The notes under the pieces were generated by a model that ran no database searches, was not told the origin of the DNA, and saw nothing but the letters and a program-made list of their open reading frames with translations. This document shows, one piece after another, positions 25,264 to 34,100 of a stretch of 64,000 nucleotides of DNA. The stretch is taken from NCBI RefSeq assembly GCF_000337095.1, contig NZ_AOIV01000025.1, positions 36,455 through 100,454 on the forward strand, in the 5' to 3' direction. A program made the position numbers and the translations under genes. Each line of letters starts with the position of its first letter. The stretch's first letter is position 1. Source of the DNA: Halogeometricum pallidum JCM 14848 (GTDB lineage Archaea > Halobacteriota > Halobacteria > Halobacteriales > Haloferacaceae).

Positions 25264-27393
25264 TTACAACTCCTCGTCGGCCAGTTCCATCTCGGCGACG
25301 ATGTCGTACGGACTCAGACCGCCGCGGATGCCGCCGAGGATGCGGAAGGCGTCCCGCGGCGCGAGGAAGTGCCGGCAGACGGCGCGGCCGAGGGGGGTCG
25401 GCTCGAATCCGTCGATGAACTTCCACTCCAAGAGTTTCCCGACGGCGTGCTTCGTCGGCACGTCGCCGAGCATCCGGTCGTTCAGGCGCTTGGCCTTCTT
25501 GCCGGCGACGATGATGTTCGCAAGCGTCTCCTCGGCGGCGGCGGACTCGTCGTAAACGGTGATCACGTCCTCCATCTCCCCTTTCAGGAGCTTGAACGCC
25601 ACCTCGTCCTCCGTCATCTCCATGGAGTTGTGGTACGACGCGTCGGGTTCGACGAGGAGGTACACCGTCCCCTTGTCGTGGTAGTCCGGCCGCCCGGCCC
25701 GACCAAGCATCTGCTCGAACTCCTGGACGGAGAGCCACTCGATGCCCATCGCCAGCGTGTCGAACACCACCTGCGAGGCGGGGAAGTCGACGCCGGCGGC
25801 CAAGGCGGCGGTGGTGACGACGGCCGCTAAGTCCTGGTTCCCGAACTGCCGTTCGACCTGCTTGCGACGGCGGTAGTCGAGGCCCGCGTGGTACGGCGCG
25901 GCGTCGTACTCCAGCTTTCTAGATATCTCGTGACAGCGCCTGCGGGAGTTGGTGAACACGATGGTCTGACCCCGATACCCCTTCGAGGACTTCGTGTCGA
26001 ACTCCCGTCTGACGAGTTTGTTGATGATGTCGGGCTTCTCGCGGCCGTCGGCGAACGTGACGTGGCGTTCGATTGGGACGGGTCGCTCCTCGAATTCGAT
26101 GAGCGTCGACCGAAGCTTCCGCGCCAGCGTCTCGGGGTTTCCGACCGTCGCTGAGAGGTAGACGTACTGCGCGCCGTCGTAGCGCTCCCGTCGTTGCTCT
26201 CGCTCCTCGCAGTAGTGTTTCAGCCGGGAGATCATCCCGTCGAGGCGGTGGCCGCGTTCGTCCTCCTTGAGCGTGTGCACCTCGTCGATGACGACGGTGG
26301 CGATGTCGCCGAGGTCCTTGCCCGTCCGCAGGGCGTGGTCGATGCCCTCGTAGGTGCCGACGATGATGTCGGCGTTCGGGTCGAAGCGGTTGCCGTCGTC
26401 GTTGATGCGGGAGGCGCCCACGCGGATGGTAACGTTCAGGTCGTCGCCGTAGCGCTCCTCGAAGTCCTCGTGCTTCTGGTTGGCGAGGGCCACGAGGGGA
26501 ACGAGAAAGAGCATCTTCCCCTTCCCCTCCAGCGCGCGATTCACGCCCGCGAGTTCGCCGACGAGCGTCTTCCCGGTCGCCGTCGCCGACACGACGAGTT
26601 GGTCGCGGCCCTCGAACAGGCCGTTCTCGACGGCGAGCGACTGCACCGGCAGCAGGGTGTCGAAGCGGTCCTCGACCATCGACTGCAGTTTCGGGTCCAA
26701 ATCGAGGGTCGACGTCGGGACCAAATCCACGTCGTCGGTCGTCGCGGAGACGGTGTCGAACTTCGTGAGGTCGGGGTCTAACCCCCCCTTCAGGAGGTTG
26801 GAGATGCGGCCGAGGTCCTGCGTCTCCAAGAGGAGGGATTCGAGGCGTTCCTGTGCGGCCTTCGTCATCGTCCCCGTCCCGGAGAAGTCGAGTTCGCGCT
26901 CCAGTTCCCGCTTCGCGCAGTCCGGGCAGATGTGCTCGTTGTCGGCCTTGATGGCCGTCTCGCCGGTGATGGGCGAATAGCGGCCGTTCGAGGCGCAGAA
27001 GCGGCAGGTACGCACGACGAGGGCTTCCAACTGGTAGCCCTCCAGCATCTCGCGAAACTCGTCGCGGCGGGACTTGGAGGTCTGCTGGGAGATGCGGATT
27101 CGCTCGGCTCTGCGGGCCAGTTCGACGAACTGGCTCGGGTCTCGGGGCTCGTCCGACGACCCGCGCTTGACGCGGAACTTCGCGGGGCGGGGGCCGGCGC
27201 TCGTCTCCTTCAGTTCGAGCACGGCGCGGAAGACGCGCTCTCCGTCCCGTTGGACGACGACGAGGAAGTCGTCGTTCGTCTCGTGGACGAACAGCGTGTC
27301 GACGCGGCCGACCTGTTTGGACACGCCCTCAGGTAGGAGGACGGGGTATTTCAGCGGTTCGTCTATCGGCCGACCGCTCTCTCGGCGAATCAC
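25264..27393 (-). CDS. Ski2-like DEAD/DEAH helicase with N-terminal DUF5814-type domain
   Basis: 709 residues, GTG start. Residues 1-230 form an N-terminal domain with a zinc-binding set C130, C133, C156 and C159 (RTCRFC, HICPDC). The helicase core has the Q-like PVQSLAV, Walker A ATATGKT (271-276), DEVH (370-373), SATVGNPE (motif III), TIVFTNSRRR, TTAALAAGVDFP (motif V) and QMLGRAGRP (motif VI). The tail resembles Hel308/Ski2 winged-helix parts but is shorter. I recall this as the archaeal DUF5814 helicase family; its substrate is unknown. Confidence 0.93.
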   Translation of the reverse strand: MIRRESGRPIDEPLKYPVLLPEGVSKQVGRVDTLFVHETNDDFLVVVQRDGERVFRAVLELKETSAGPRPAKFRVKRGSSDEPRDPSQFVELARRAERIRISQQTSKSRRDEFREMLEGYQLEALVVRTCRFCASNGRYSPITGETAIKADNEHICPDCAKRELERELDFSGTGTMTKAAQERLESLLLETQDLGRISNLLKGGLDPDLTKFDTVSATTDDVDLVPTSTLDLDPKLQSMVEDRFDTLLPVQSLAVENGLFEGRDQLVVSATATGKTLVGELAGVNRALEGKGKMLFLVPLVALANQKHEDFEERYGDDLNVTIRVGASRINDDGNRFDPNADIIVGTYEGIDHALRTGKDLGDIATVVIDEVHTLKEDERGHRLDGMISRLKHYCEEREQRRERYDGAQYVYLSATVGNPETLARKLRSTLIEFEERPVPIERHVTFADGREKPDIINKLVRREFDTKSSKGYRGQTIVFTNSRRRCHEISRKLEYDAAPYHAGLDYRRRKQVERQFGNQDLAAVVTTAALAAGVDFPASQVVFDTLAMGIEWLSVQEFEQMLGRAGRPDYHDKGTVYLLVEPDASYHNSMEMTEDEVAFKLLKGEMEDVITVYDESAAAEETLANIIVAGKKAKRLNDRMLGDVPTKHAVGKLLEWKFIDGFEPTPLGRAVCRHFLAPRDAFRILGGIRGGLSPYDIVAEMELADEEL

Positions 27394-27506
27394 TCGCGTC
27401 CGCTGTCAACGACGCCCCGAAAGCTCCCGCCCGCGGCAGTCGTTCGCGCAGTCGTCGCGCGTCCGACCCCGGCCGCTATCGCTCGCTGCGTCCGTCTTCC
27501 GCCGCG

Positions 27507-27887
27507 TCACTCCTCCTGCAGTTCGATGCTGTCGTCGCCGTTCGGCACCGCGCAGAGGAAACTCCCCTCCTCGTCGCTCTCGTTTCGGTACCAGTGGACG
27601 ACGCCCGCCGGGATGAGAAGTGAGTCCCCCTCCGAGACTTCGTGCTCCTCGTCGTCGATGCCGACGGTGTACGTCCCCGAGAGGACGTACTGCTCGTGTT
27701 CGACCTCGTTCGTGTGCTTCGGGACGGACGCGCCCGCGTCGAGGGCGAACCGTCGAATCGCGAAGTTCGGCGCGCCGTCGGAGGCGTCGAGGAGGACGCC
27801 CTTGGACATCCCGTCGGCGGCCCCGACGGCCCCGTACTCCACGTCTTCGGCGCGCTTGACGACCGGTTTCGGCTGGGATTCGCTCAT
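27507..27887 (-). CDS. Cupin-domain protein
   Basis: 126 residues forming one small beta-barrel. Cupin motif 1 is SVPKHTNEVEHEQYVLSG (His, His/Glu ligands) and motif 2 is EVSEGDSLLIPAGVVHWYRN (Pro, His). It is probably a metal-binding single-domain cupin; dioxygenase, isomerase and sensory roles are all possible. It is separated by about 110 nt from the helicase gene on the same strand. Confidence 0.9.
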   Translation of the reverse strand: MSESQPKPVVKRAEDVEYGAVGAADGMSKGVLLDASDGAPNFAIRRFALDAGASVPKHTNEVEHEQYVLSGTYTVGIDDEEHEVSEGDSLLIPAGVVHWYRNESDEEGSFLCAVPNGDDSIELQEE

Positions 27888-28009
27888 ACGCCGACCACGT
27901 CGACGGGCGGCCTAAACGTTCGCCCCGGGGACGCGTTCCGGCCACCGCCGTCGTTCGGTCGGGCCGTCGCCCCTTCTACCGGCCTCCAATTCCGAATATC
28001 GGATTGGAC

Positions 28010-28016
28010 TTAATAT
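28010..28016 (+). promoter_or_regulatory. TATA box of site-2 protease gene
   Basis: TTAATAT is centred about 26 nt before ATG 28039, giving a leaderless transcript. Confidence 0.45.
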
Positions 28017-28038
28017 CCGTCGCCGACTAGGCTCTTCT

Positions 28039-29217
28039 ATGCGCGGAATCCGCATCGGACGTGTCTTCGGCATCCCGATTCAGTTGAACCTCACGTTTCT
28101 CCTCGTTCTCCCGTTGTTCGCGTGGCTCATCGGGTCCGACGTGGGCCAACTCGTCGAGGTTCTGAACCAGTTCGCCCGCACGCCCATCGACGCCGCGCCC
28201 CTCACCGAGGGGTCGATGCAGTGGATTCTCGGCACCGCCGCGGCGCTCGGACTGTTCGTGTGCGTCCTCCTCCACGAGTTCGGCCACTCGCTGGTGGCGA
28301 TGCGGTTCGGCTACGAGATAGAGTCCATCACGCTGTGGCTCCTCGGCGGCGTCGCCAGTTTCGCGGAGATGCCCGAGGATTGGAAGCAGGAGTTCGTTAT
28401 CGCCATCGCCGGGCCCCTCGTGAGCGTCGCCGTCGGGGCGCTCTCGCTCCTCGGCTTTCTCGCTCTCCCCGTCTCGCAGGGCCCCGTGAAGTTCGTCCTC
28501 GGCTACCTCGCGCTGACGAACGTCATGCTGGCGGCGTTCAACATGCTCCCCGGCTTTCCGATGGACGGCGGGCGCGTCCTCCGGGCGCTCCTCGCCCGGA
28601 CTCGACCGCACGCGCGAGCGACGCAACTCGCCGCGGAAGTGGGCAAGGCGTTCGCGTTCCTCCTCGGCATCGTCGGCCTGTTCACCTTCCAACTTCTGCT
28701 CGTCGCCCTCGCCTTCTTCATCTACATGGGCGCCTCCTCGGAGGCCCAGCAGACGGTGATGAAGGCCGCCTTCGAGGACGTGACCGTCCGGGACATCATG
28801 ACGGAACGGAACCGACTCGACGTCGTCGACGTGCGGACGAGCGTCGCGGAACTGCTCGACCGGATGTTCCGCGAACGCCACACAGGCTACCCGGTGATGA
28901 AGAACGGCCACCTCGTGGGGATGGTGACGCTCAACGACGCCCGGTCGGTGAACGAAGTCGAACGCGACGCCTACCTCGTCGGGGACGTGATGTCGGGCGA
29001 ACTCACCACCGTCCTCCCCGACGCCAACGCGATGGACGCCATCACGGTCATGCAGGAGAACGGCGTCGGGCGACTGCCCGTCGTCGACGAGAGCGGCGAA
29101 CTCGTGGGGCTCATCTCGCGGTCGGACCTCGTCACCGCGCTCAACATCATCCAGTCGCGCGGGTCGCTCCCGACGGTCCGACGGGGCGACCAGACGGAAA
29201 TCGTCGACCCGCGATAA
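28039..29217 (+). CDS. Site-2 protease (M50) with CBS domain pair
   Basis: An intramembrane metalloprotease, 392 residues. The HEFGH zinc motif is at 79-83, and the second site is NMLPGFPMDGGR, whose D176 completes the site. About six TM helices end with FTFQLLLVALAFFIYMGASSEAQQ. Two CBS domains follow (VRDIMTERNRLDVVDV and VGDVMSGELTTVLPDANAMDA), as in SpoIVFB-like and Rip1-like group III S2Ps, where they may sense adenine nucleotides. Likely role is release of a membrane-anchored regulator; the substrate is unknown. Confidence 0.94.
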   Translation: MRGIRIGRVFGIPIQLNLTFLLVLPLFAWLIGSDVGQLVEVLNQFARTPIDAAPLTEGSMQWILGTAAALGLFVCVLLHEFGHSLVAMRFGYEIESITLWLLGGVASFAEMPEDWKQEFVIAIAGPLVSVAVGALSLLGFLALPVSQGPVKFVLGYLALTNVMLAAFNMLPGFPMDGGRVLRALLARTRPHARATQLAAEVGKAFAFLLGIVGLFTFQLLLVALAFFIYMGASSEAQQTVMKAAFEDVTVRDIMTERNRLDVVDVRTSVAELLDRMFRERHTGYPVMKNGHLVGMVTLNDARSVNEVERDAYLVGDVMSGELTTVLPDANAMDAITVMQENGVGRLPVVDESGELVGLISRSDLVTALNIIQSRGSLPTVRRGDQTEIVDPR

Positions 29218-29235
29218 GAGCCGACTTTCGGCGCT

Positions 29236-30012
29236 CTACTCCCCGCTCTCGGCGCCCTCTCCGTTTTCGGATTCGACTCCGTCTTCGGCCTCGACCAGTT
29301 CCCGGCCCGCGTTCTCGATGAGCCACGACGACGCCTCGGTCAGCACCGACGGGTCCGTCGCGGTGAGTTTGATGCGCGTCCGGGTCCCCTCGCGGTTGGG
29401 ATAACTGCCGACCCGGATGTTGAAGCGCGTCGCCACCTCCGCGAGGGGGTCGGCCATCGCGCCCTCCGGTTCGGGCGTGTAGAACGTCTTCGTCGCAACG
29501 GTGCCGCCGAAGTCGTCGGCGACGTTGGCGAAGACGGCGCGCATCTCCTCGGGGATGCCGGGGAGGACGTAGACGTTCTCGGCGACGCACCCCGGTGCGA
29601 GACCCTCCGGGTTCGGAATCGGAGTCGCCCCCGCGGGCATGGAGGCGTACCACGGCACTTCGAGGTCGAAGTCGATGTCGGGTCGCCGTTCGAGGATGCG
29701 TTCGATGGTCGCCTCCACGTCGGCGGCGGCGACGGGGTTCACCTCCAACTCCCGGTCGAGTCCGGCGGCGACGCCGTCCATCGTCAGGTCGTCCGGCGTC
29801 CCGCCGAGGCCGCCGGTGACGAGGACGGCGTCGAACGACGCCGCCCACTCGCGGACCGTCTCGGCGATGACGGACTCCTCGTCGGGGACCGTGAGCACGC
29901 GAACCACCTCCACACCGCGTTCGGTCAGTTCGCGCGCCAACCACGTCGCGTTGGTGTTCTCGATGTCGCCGGCGAGCAGTTCGTTGCCGACGGTCACGAT
30001 GGCGACGTCCAT
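29236..30012 (-). CDS. CinA-like molybdopterin-binding domain protein
   Basis: 258 residues of the MoCF-biosynthesis/CinA N-terminal fold: VTVGNELLAGDIENTNATWLAREL at the N-terminus, VLVTGGLGGTPDDLTMDGVA (GGxGxTxDD nucleotide loop), and ENVYVLPGIPEEMRAVF. CinA relatives have ADP-ribose pyrophosphatase or nicotinamide-nucleotide amidase parts. The deamidase domain is absent here, as in other archaeal versions. The C-terminal 20 residues are an acidic tail. It is convergent with the protease gene. Confidence 0.9.
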   Translation of the reverse strand: MDVAIVTVGNELLAGDIENTNATWLARELTERGVEVVRVLTVPDEESVIAETVREWAASFDAVLVTGGLGGTPDDLTMDGVAAGLDRELEVNPVAAADVEATIERILERRPDIDFDLEVPWYASMPAGATPIPNPEGLAPGCVAENVYVLPGIPEEMRAVFANVADDFGGTVATKTFYTPEPEGAMADPLAEVATRFNIRVGSYPNREGTRTRIKLTATDPSVLTEASSWLIENAGRELVEAEDGVESENGEGAESGE

Positions 30013-30185
30013 GCCCCGACTACGGACGCCGGACGGATAGCCCTACTGCGAGAGGTCGTGGCGAACGTTCGGTCCGCCCCGTTCCGCTCCACTCGCCGCG
30101 ACTCTCCGGTCACCCGACGGCGCGGTCGGTTGCGGGGGATACCGACCCGACCACGACGACGTTCGCGTCCCTCGGAGTGAAAATC

Positions 30186-30193
30186 TCATATAA
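30186..30193 (+). promoter_or_regulatory. TATA box of carotenoid oxygenase gene
   Basis: TCATATAA is centred about 25 nt before the ATG at 30214 in otherwise GC-rich DNA. Confidence 0.45.
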
Positions 30194-30213
30194 CTGTACC
30201 GTCAACGTCGCCC

Positions 30214-31671
30214 ATGAATCGGTGGTCGCTCGGTCTGCGCAGTCAACCGGAGACGGTTTCCAACGCCGAGTTGCGGGTCGACGGGACGCTCCCCGAATGG
30301 GTGGACGGGTCGTTCGTTCTGAACGGTCCGGGACAGTTCGAGGTGGGAGGACGGTCGTTCGCGTACTGGTTCGACCCGTTCGCGATGCTCCGACTGCTCG
30401 ACGTGAGCGGTCCCGACGGAACCGTGCGCTACACCAACCGGTACGTCGACTCGCGGGACTACCGATGGGCGCTCGACCGCGGCGGCGTCCGCACCGCGTT
30501 CCCGGGCACGCCCCCCGACCGGTCCCCGTTCGTCCGCTTTCACCAACTGCTAACCGGGCGGTTCACCGACAACACCTCCATCGGCACCGTCCGCGTCGGG
30601 GGCGAGTGGGTGGCCGTCACCGAGTCGCCATGGGGGCACGTCATCGACCCCGAGACGCTGGAGACCGGCGAGCGAATCGACCTCACGCGCGGCCTCCCCG
30701 TCGACGCGACGCTGGGACACGTGCACGTGGACCCGGATACCGACGAGTTCTGGGGGCTCGGTCTCTCCTACGGGCCGAAGATGGGATACGTGGTGTTCAA
30801 GCGACCCGCGAACACCCGCGTCCCGACGATGGTCGCGCACCTGCCGTTCCGGGACATCCCCTACGTCCACTCCTTTTCGATGACCGAACGGTACATCGTT
30901 CTCCCCGCCACGCCGTACGGGCCGAACCCCGTCGCCCTCCTCGCCGGGTCGCTGCTCGACTCGACGACGTTCATCGAGTCGTTCGAACGGCGCGACGGCC
31001 CGGCCCGCTTTCACGTCGTCGACCGACAGACCGGGGACGTGGTCGCGACTCCCGAGGCCGACCCCTTCTTCGTCTACCACCACGCGAACGCCTTCGAAGA
31101 CGGCGACGAGATCGTCGTCGACGCCGTCATCTACCCCGACGACCGGGCGATAACCGGCCTCTACCTCGACGAACTCCGCACGGGCGACCCGGACGTTCCA
31201 CCGGGCCGCCTGGTCCGCTTTCGACTTCCGCTGGACGGACGCGACATCGTCACTCGAGAGTCGCTTCACGACGGCCCCGTCGAATTTCCCACCATCAACT
31301 ACCGCGGTCACAACGGCCGCCCCTACCGCTACGTCTACCTCGCGGAGATGAGCGCCGGCCCGTTCCCCACGGGACTCCTGAAGTTCGACACGGAGACGCG
31401 GACGGAGACGGCGTGGACGCCCGTCGCCGCCGACGGCGGCGACGCCTACCCCAGCGAGGCGACGTTCGTCCCCCGTCCCGGCGCAACCGAGGAGGACGAC
31501 GGCGTCCTGTTGACGGTCGTTCTCGACCCGGCGACCGAGCGGTCGGTGTTCGTCGTGCTGGACGCCGAGACGATGACGGAACTGGCGCGGGCGACGCTCC
31601 CGCACTGGACGCCGTACCCCTTCCACGGTCAGTTCTACGACCGCGAGAACCCGACGCGAACGATGCACTGA
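30214..31671 (+). CDS. Carotenoid oxygenase family protein
   Basis: 485 residues, a seven-bladed-propeller non-heme iron dioxygenase by family. Four iron-ligand histidines can be placed: in LGHVHVDPD (H169 or H171), YVHSFSMTE (H219), VYHHANAFED (H289 or H290), and PFHGQFYD (H471). The N-terminal WVDGSFVLNGPGQFEVGG is typical. Likely cleaves or otherwise oxidises a C40/C50 carotenoid, for instance beta-carotene to retinal for rhodopsins; no rhodopsin or blh gene is nearby to decide. A leaderless start at 30214 is supported by the TATA box. Confidence 0.92.
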   Translation: MNRWSLGLRSQPETVSNAELRVDGTLPEWVDGSFVLNGPGQFEVGGRSFAYWFDPFAMLRLLDVSGPDGTVRYTNRYVDSRDYRWALDRGGVRTAFPGTPPDRSPFVRFHQLLTGRFTDNTSIGTVRVGGEWVAVTESPWGHVIDPETLETGERIDLTRGLPVDATLGHVHVDPDTDEFWGLGLSYGPKMGYVVFKRPANTRVPTMVAHLPFRDIPYVHSFSMTERYIVLPATPYGPNPVALLAGSLLDSTTFIESFERRDGPARFHVVDRQTGDVVATPEADPFFVYHHANAFEDGDEIVVDAVIYPDDRAITGLYLDELRTGDPDVPPGRLVRFRLPLDGRDIVTRESLHDGPVEFPTINYRGHNGRPYRYVYLAEMSAGPFPTGLLKFDTETRTETAWTPVAADGGDAYPSEATFVPRPGATEEDDGVLLTVVLDPATERSVFVVLDAETMTELARATLPHWTPYPFHGQFYDRENPTRTMH

Positions 31672-32024
31672 AACTCGGAACGCGGCGCTCCGACGAAAAG
31701 AGGACGTACTGGAAGTGACACCCACCGAACCGAAACCCGAACTCGTCGGGCGCGTCGACGAACTGCTCCGACCGAACGGCGTCTGCCATGGACACGATTT
31801 TGGTAGTACGTGCCGCTCGGTTACGGATCGTCGTTCTCGCCGCAGCGAGAATGCGTGTGGTGGTCGTCGCGCGAGGGCTTCCCCCGAACCCCTCGACGAC
31901 GACCGGGAGGGCCGCAGCAGGGACCGATACCGATCGACTCGCTATTTTGCCTGTCGTGACGAACGCGTGCTCTCCGATTGCCCACCCGCCCCGGTCTCCC
32001 CCGAAACCGGCCGGGTCTTCCCCC
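31672..32024. other. Intergenic region with a possible gene remnant
   Basis: No complete gene is seen. From GTG 31715 about 30 codons look protein-like (TPTEPKPELVGRVDELL, then RPNGVCHGHDFGS). The frame then becomes Arg/Ser-rich and loses coding character. This could be the 5' end of a decayed gene. The rest of the stretch shows nothing recognisable. Confidence 0.4.
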
Positions 32025-32183
32025 TCAGGGCTCGATCGGAATCGACACGGTCGACTGGATCCACGCGCTCTCGTTGTCGTGGTCCTGGATGACGACGACC
32101 GTTTCGTCGTCAGACTCGTACTCGATGTACTGATACTCCCCGTCCGTTCCCGCGTTGTCTGCCGAGTTTGTTGGTGTCTTCAT
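32025..32183 (-). CDS. 52-residue acidic haloarchaeal protein (DUF7331-like)
   Basis: Minus-strand frame from ATG 32183, reading MKTPTNSADNAGTDGE, then YQYIEYESDDETVVVIQDHD, then NESAWIQSTVSIPIEP. Two beta-strand-like stretches with the pattern YIEYES...VVVIQD...AWIQS match a small haloarchaeal family I recall as DUF7331. It is very acidic, with no cysteine or membrane segment. Function unknown. Frames on the plus strand here are Arg/Pro-rich shadows. Confidence 0.7.
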   Translation of the reverse strand: MKTPTNSADNAGTDGEYQYIEYESDDETVVVIQDHDNESAWIQSTVSIPIEP

Positions 32184-32458
32184 CGTTTGTTGTCGACCTC
32201 CCCACCCTTTCTGGCACGTCGTTCGACACTCTCACCAATGGCGTATGGGCATATACCGATACTGTCTATATGTATAGTTGTGCCCGGACGGCGACGCTAG
32301 AATACGAAAAACACCCGTGTATAGTAGTAAATACCAGAGACATTCACTAAAAGATTACTGTTTCGGCTGTTCGCGTAGCGCCTGTGCGGCGGTGCGATCC
32401 GAACCCGCGTTCCGAACGGGCGAGAGAGGCGGAGAACGCCACCGAAGGCGTCCGGTCG
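32184..32458. other. AT-rich intergenic region
   Basis: Positions 32225-32355 are AT-rich with several TATA-like stretches (ATATACCG, CTATATGTATAG, AATACGAAAAAC, ACTAAAAGATTAC). No gene seen. It lies upstream of the 52-residue gene on the minus strand and could contain its promoter as well as the 3' flank of the TrmB-type gene. Confidence 0.5.
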
Positions 32459-33247
32459 CTATTTCGGTCGTGCGGTGTCGTCTAGCCGGTCTCCGAGCAG
32501 TTCCCGTATCCACGCCGCGAACCCGTGGTTGTGTCCGTTCGACCACACCGCAGTCTCCCTGGGAATGCCCGGGAGGTCGCTCTCCTCGACGCCGCTGGCG
32601 AGTATGGCTCTGTGGTCCACCATCAGCAACCGTCCCGGCCACTTCTCTACGACCTGACGCGTCTCCCGGAGGCCGCTCGACACGACGATGTGGGGGTCCG
32701 GAAGGGTCTCTCGGATGCTGTCGCGGACCTCCTCCGACGGAACCTCCACGACGACGGTGACGCCGCGGTCACTGGCCGCCGTCAGTCGGTCGACGACGTC
32801 GTCTTCGAGCGTCGTCTTGTCGGCGAGGATGAGGTGAACGTCTTCCTCGGCGTCGTCGAGGAGCGTCCCGATTCTGTCGCTCACCTGGTCGGCGTCCGCG
32901 ATAGCCCACATCCCCTTGTCCTCTTGGGTCTCCGCCGATTCGACGGCCTCTAAGGCGGCGCCCGCGGCTTCGAGGCTGTCGTCGTAGTCCTCGCGCAACC
33001 GTTTCAACGCCTCCTTCTTCGAGACGGCCCGGTACTGGCGCGGTTCGGACTGCTGAACGTCGACGAGTCCCCGCCGGTGGAGGCGTTCGACCGTATCGTA
33101 CACCCGCGACCGGGGGACGTCGGACAGTTGGCTGACTTCCTTCGCCGTTCCCTGTTTGACGCGAACGAGCGCGACGAAGCATTTCGCTTCGTATTCGGTC
33201 AGCCCCAGTTGGACCAACGCCTCCGCGGCCGACCCCTCGCTAGACAT
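32459..33247 (-). CDS. TrmB-family transcriptional regulator
   Basis: 262 residues. An N-terminal winged HTH of the TrmB type (LVQLGLTEYEAKCFVALVRV, then AKEVSQLSDVPRSRVYDTVERLHRRGLVDVQ split at the wing) is followed by a short coiled linker (DDSLEAAGAALEAVESAE). Then comes a PLD-like C-terminal region (WAIADADQVSDRIGTLL, DVHLILADKT, VTVVVEV, LLMVDHRAILASG). The sugar-binding TrmB C-terminal domain appears absent, so it is of the shorter haloarchaeal class. Ligand and target are unknown. Confidence 0.9.
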   Translation of the reverse strand: MSSEGSAAEALVQLGLTEYEAKCFVALVRVKQGTAKEVSQLSDVPRSRVYDTVERLHRRGLVDVQQSEPRQYRAVSKKEALKRLREDYDDSLEAAGAALEAVESAETQEDKGMWAIADADQVSDRIGTLLDDAEEDVHLILADKTTLEDDVVDRLTAASDRGVTVVVEVPSEEVRDSIRETLPDPHIVVSSGLRETRQVVEKWPGRLLMVDHRAILASGVEESDLPGIPRETAVWSNGHNHGFAAWIRELLGDRLDDTARPK

Positions 33248-33321
33248 AGAAAAAATACAGAGTTTGACGCGCCTTAATCTATCGGTGTATTACCTGCTCG
33301 AAATATCTCACTCTGTACCGG

Positions 33322-33663
33322 TCACTCACGACGGATCTCTGAGGAGAGCGTGATCGAATCGTTTTCCCGGTCGTACGCTACGAGGTCCGCGTCCCTCAGT
33401 TTCGGTAAGTGAAGGTGATACAGCACTACACGAACCTTCTCCACCTCCTCGGCCGAAATCCCGGACTGCGTCGCGTCCCGGTCCCGTTTCGCGACTTCGT
33501 TCGCCAACTCCGCGAGCGTCAGCGGCGTCCGCCCCTCCTCTAGGCATTGGAGGACGTGCCGACGTCGCCGGTGAGAGAGCGCTTCGAGTCGTTCGTCGAG
33601 GGCCGACGCGTCGACGGTATCGAAGAGCCGAGTGTCGGAGTGAATGCTCTGCGAGTTGGTCAT
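33322..33663 (-). CDS. DUF7344-type winged-helix protein
   Basis: 113 residues, one winged-helix domain: LDERLEALSHRRRRHVLQCL, then PLTLAELANEVAKR, then VRVVLYHLHLPKLRDADLVAYD and a short wing ending SSEIRRE. This matches the haloarchaeal DUF7344 HTH family. Probably a DNA-binding regulator; target unknown. It is about 75 nt upstream of the TrmB gene on the same strand. Confidence 0.88.
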   Translation of the reverse strand: MTNSQSIHSDTRLFDTVDASALDERLEALSHRRRRHVLQCLEEGRTPLTLAELANEVAKRDRDATQSGISAEEVEKVRVVLYHLHLPKLRDADLVAYDRENDSITLSSEIRRE

Positions 33664-33777
33664 AACGAGATATTGAGATAGCGGTACTTAGGGCGTCCGT
33701 GAGTTCTATCGAGGTACGTCCGCGGTTACTATCGCTGTGACAACGGACCCGGGGACCGGTCCATGGACGAGTCGAGT

Positions 33778-33814
33778 TTCTCCGTCGCGTACGTCGTTCG
33801 CTCGCGTCGCTCCT
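33778..33814. repeat. Flanking repeat, distal copy
   Basis: 37 bp matching 34024-34060 with two mismatches; the distal half of the tandem unit next to tRNA-His. Confidence 0.75.
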
Positions 33815-33861
33815 CTCGGGGCGCACGCTCGCGAGGGGGAAGCACTCGGAGAGACGGTTTT

Positions 33862-33878
33862 GGTGCGAGAATTGAACC
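33862..33878 (-). repeat. tRNA-His 3'-end copy, distal
   Basis: Seventeen bases identical to the T-arm and acceptor part of tRNA-His. It starts an inverted repeat with 33901-33911 (GGTTCAATCTC). Confidence 0.75.
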
Positions 33879-33955
33879 TCGCTACGCTCGGTTACTCGCT
33901 GGTTCAATCTCACAGTGCGGACGTTCGTCTGCTCACTTCGTTCGCAGACAGAAAG

Positions 33956-33978
33956 GTCCGGGTGCGAGAATTGAACCC
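33956..33978 (-). repeat. tRNA-His 3'-end copy, middle
   Basis: 23 consecutive bases identical to the last 23 bases of tRNA-His (34101-34123). Positions 33966-33977 pair perfectly with 34004-34015 (GGTTCAATTCTC), giving a 12-bp stem with a 26-nt loop. Confidence 0.85.
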
Positions 33979-34023
33979 CGGTCGCTTCTTCCAGTCGCTC
34001 CCCGGTTCAATTCTCTGTACGAC

Positions 34024-34060
34024 TTCTCCGTCGCGTATGTGGTTCGCTCGCGTCGCTCCT
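34024..34060. repeat. Flanking repeat, proximal copy
   Basis: 37 bp 3' of tRNA-His that match 33778-33814 with two mismatches. It is part of the roughly 100-bp duplicated unit that ends in the tRNA 3' end. Confidence 0.75.
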
Positions 34061-34100
34061 GTCGGAGCGCCTGCTCGCGAGAATAGCGCTCGGAGAGAAG

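Larger units (their letters stand above)
33664..34100. other. Intergenic repeat cluster 3' of tRNA-His
   Basis: No gene. A unit of about 100 bp ending in the tRNA-His 3' end is present twice: 33778-33878, and 34024-34122, the latter overlapping the true tRNA. A further copy of the tRNA 3' end lies between them at 33956-33978. Each displaced copy is followed by an inverted partner, forming hairpins. Frames crossing the region are artefacts of these repeats. Confidence 0.8.

Noticed and set aside
31788..32300. 170-residue plus-strand ORF with Val/Leu-rich stretches
   Set aside because: It overlaps the well-supported 52-residue minus-strand gene and is otherwise Arg/Pro-rich intergenic translation.
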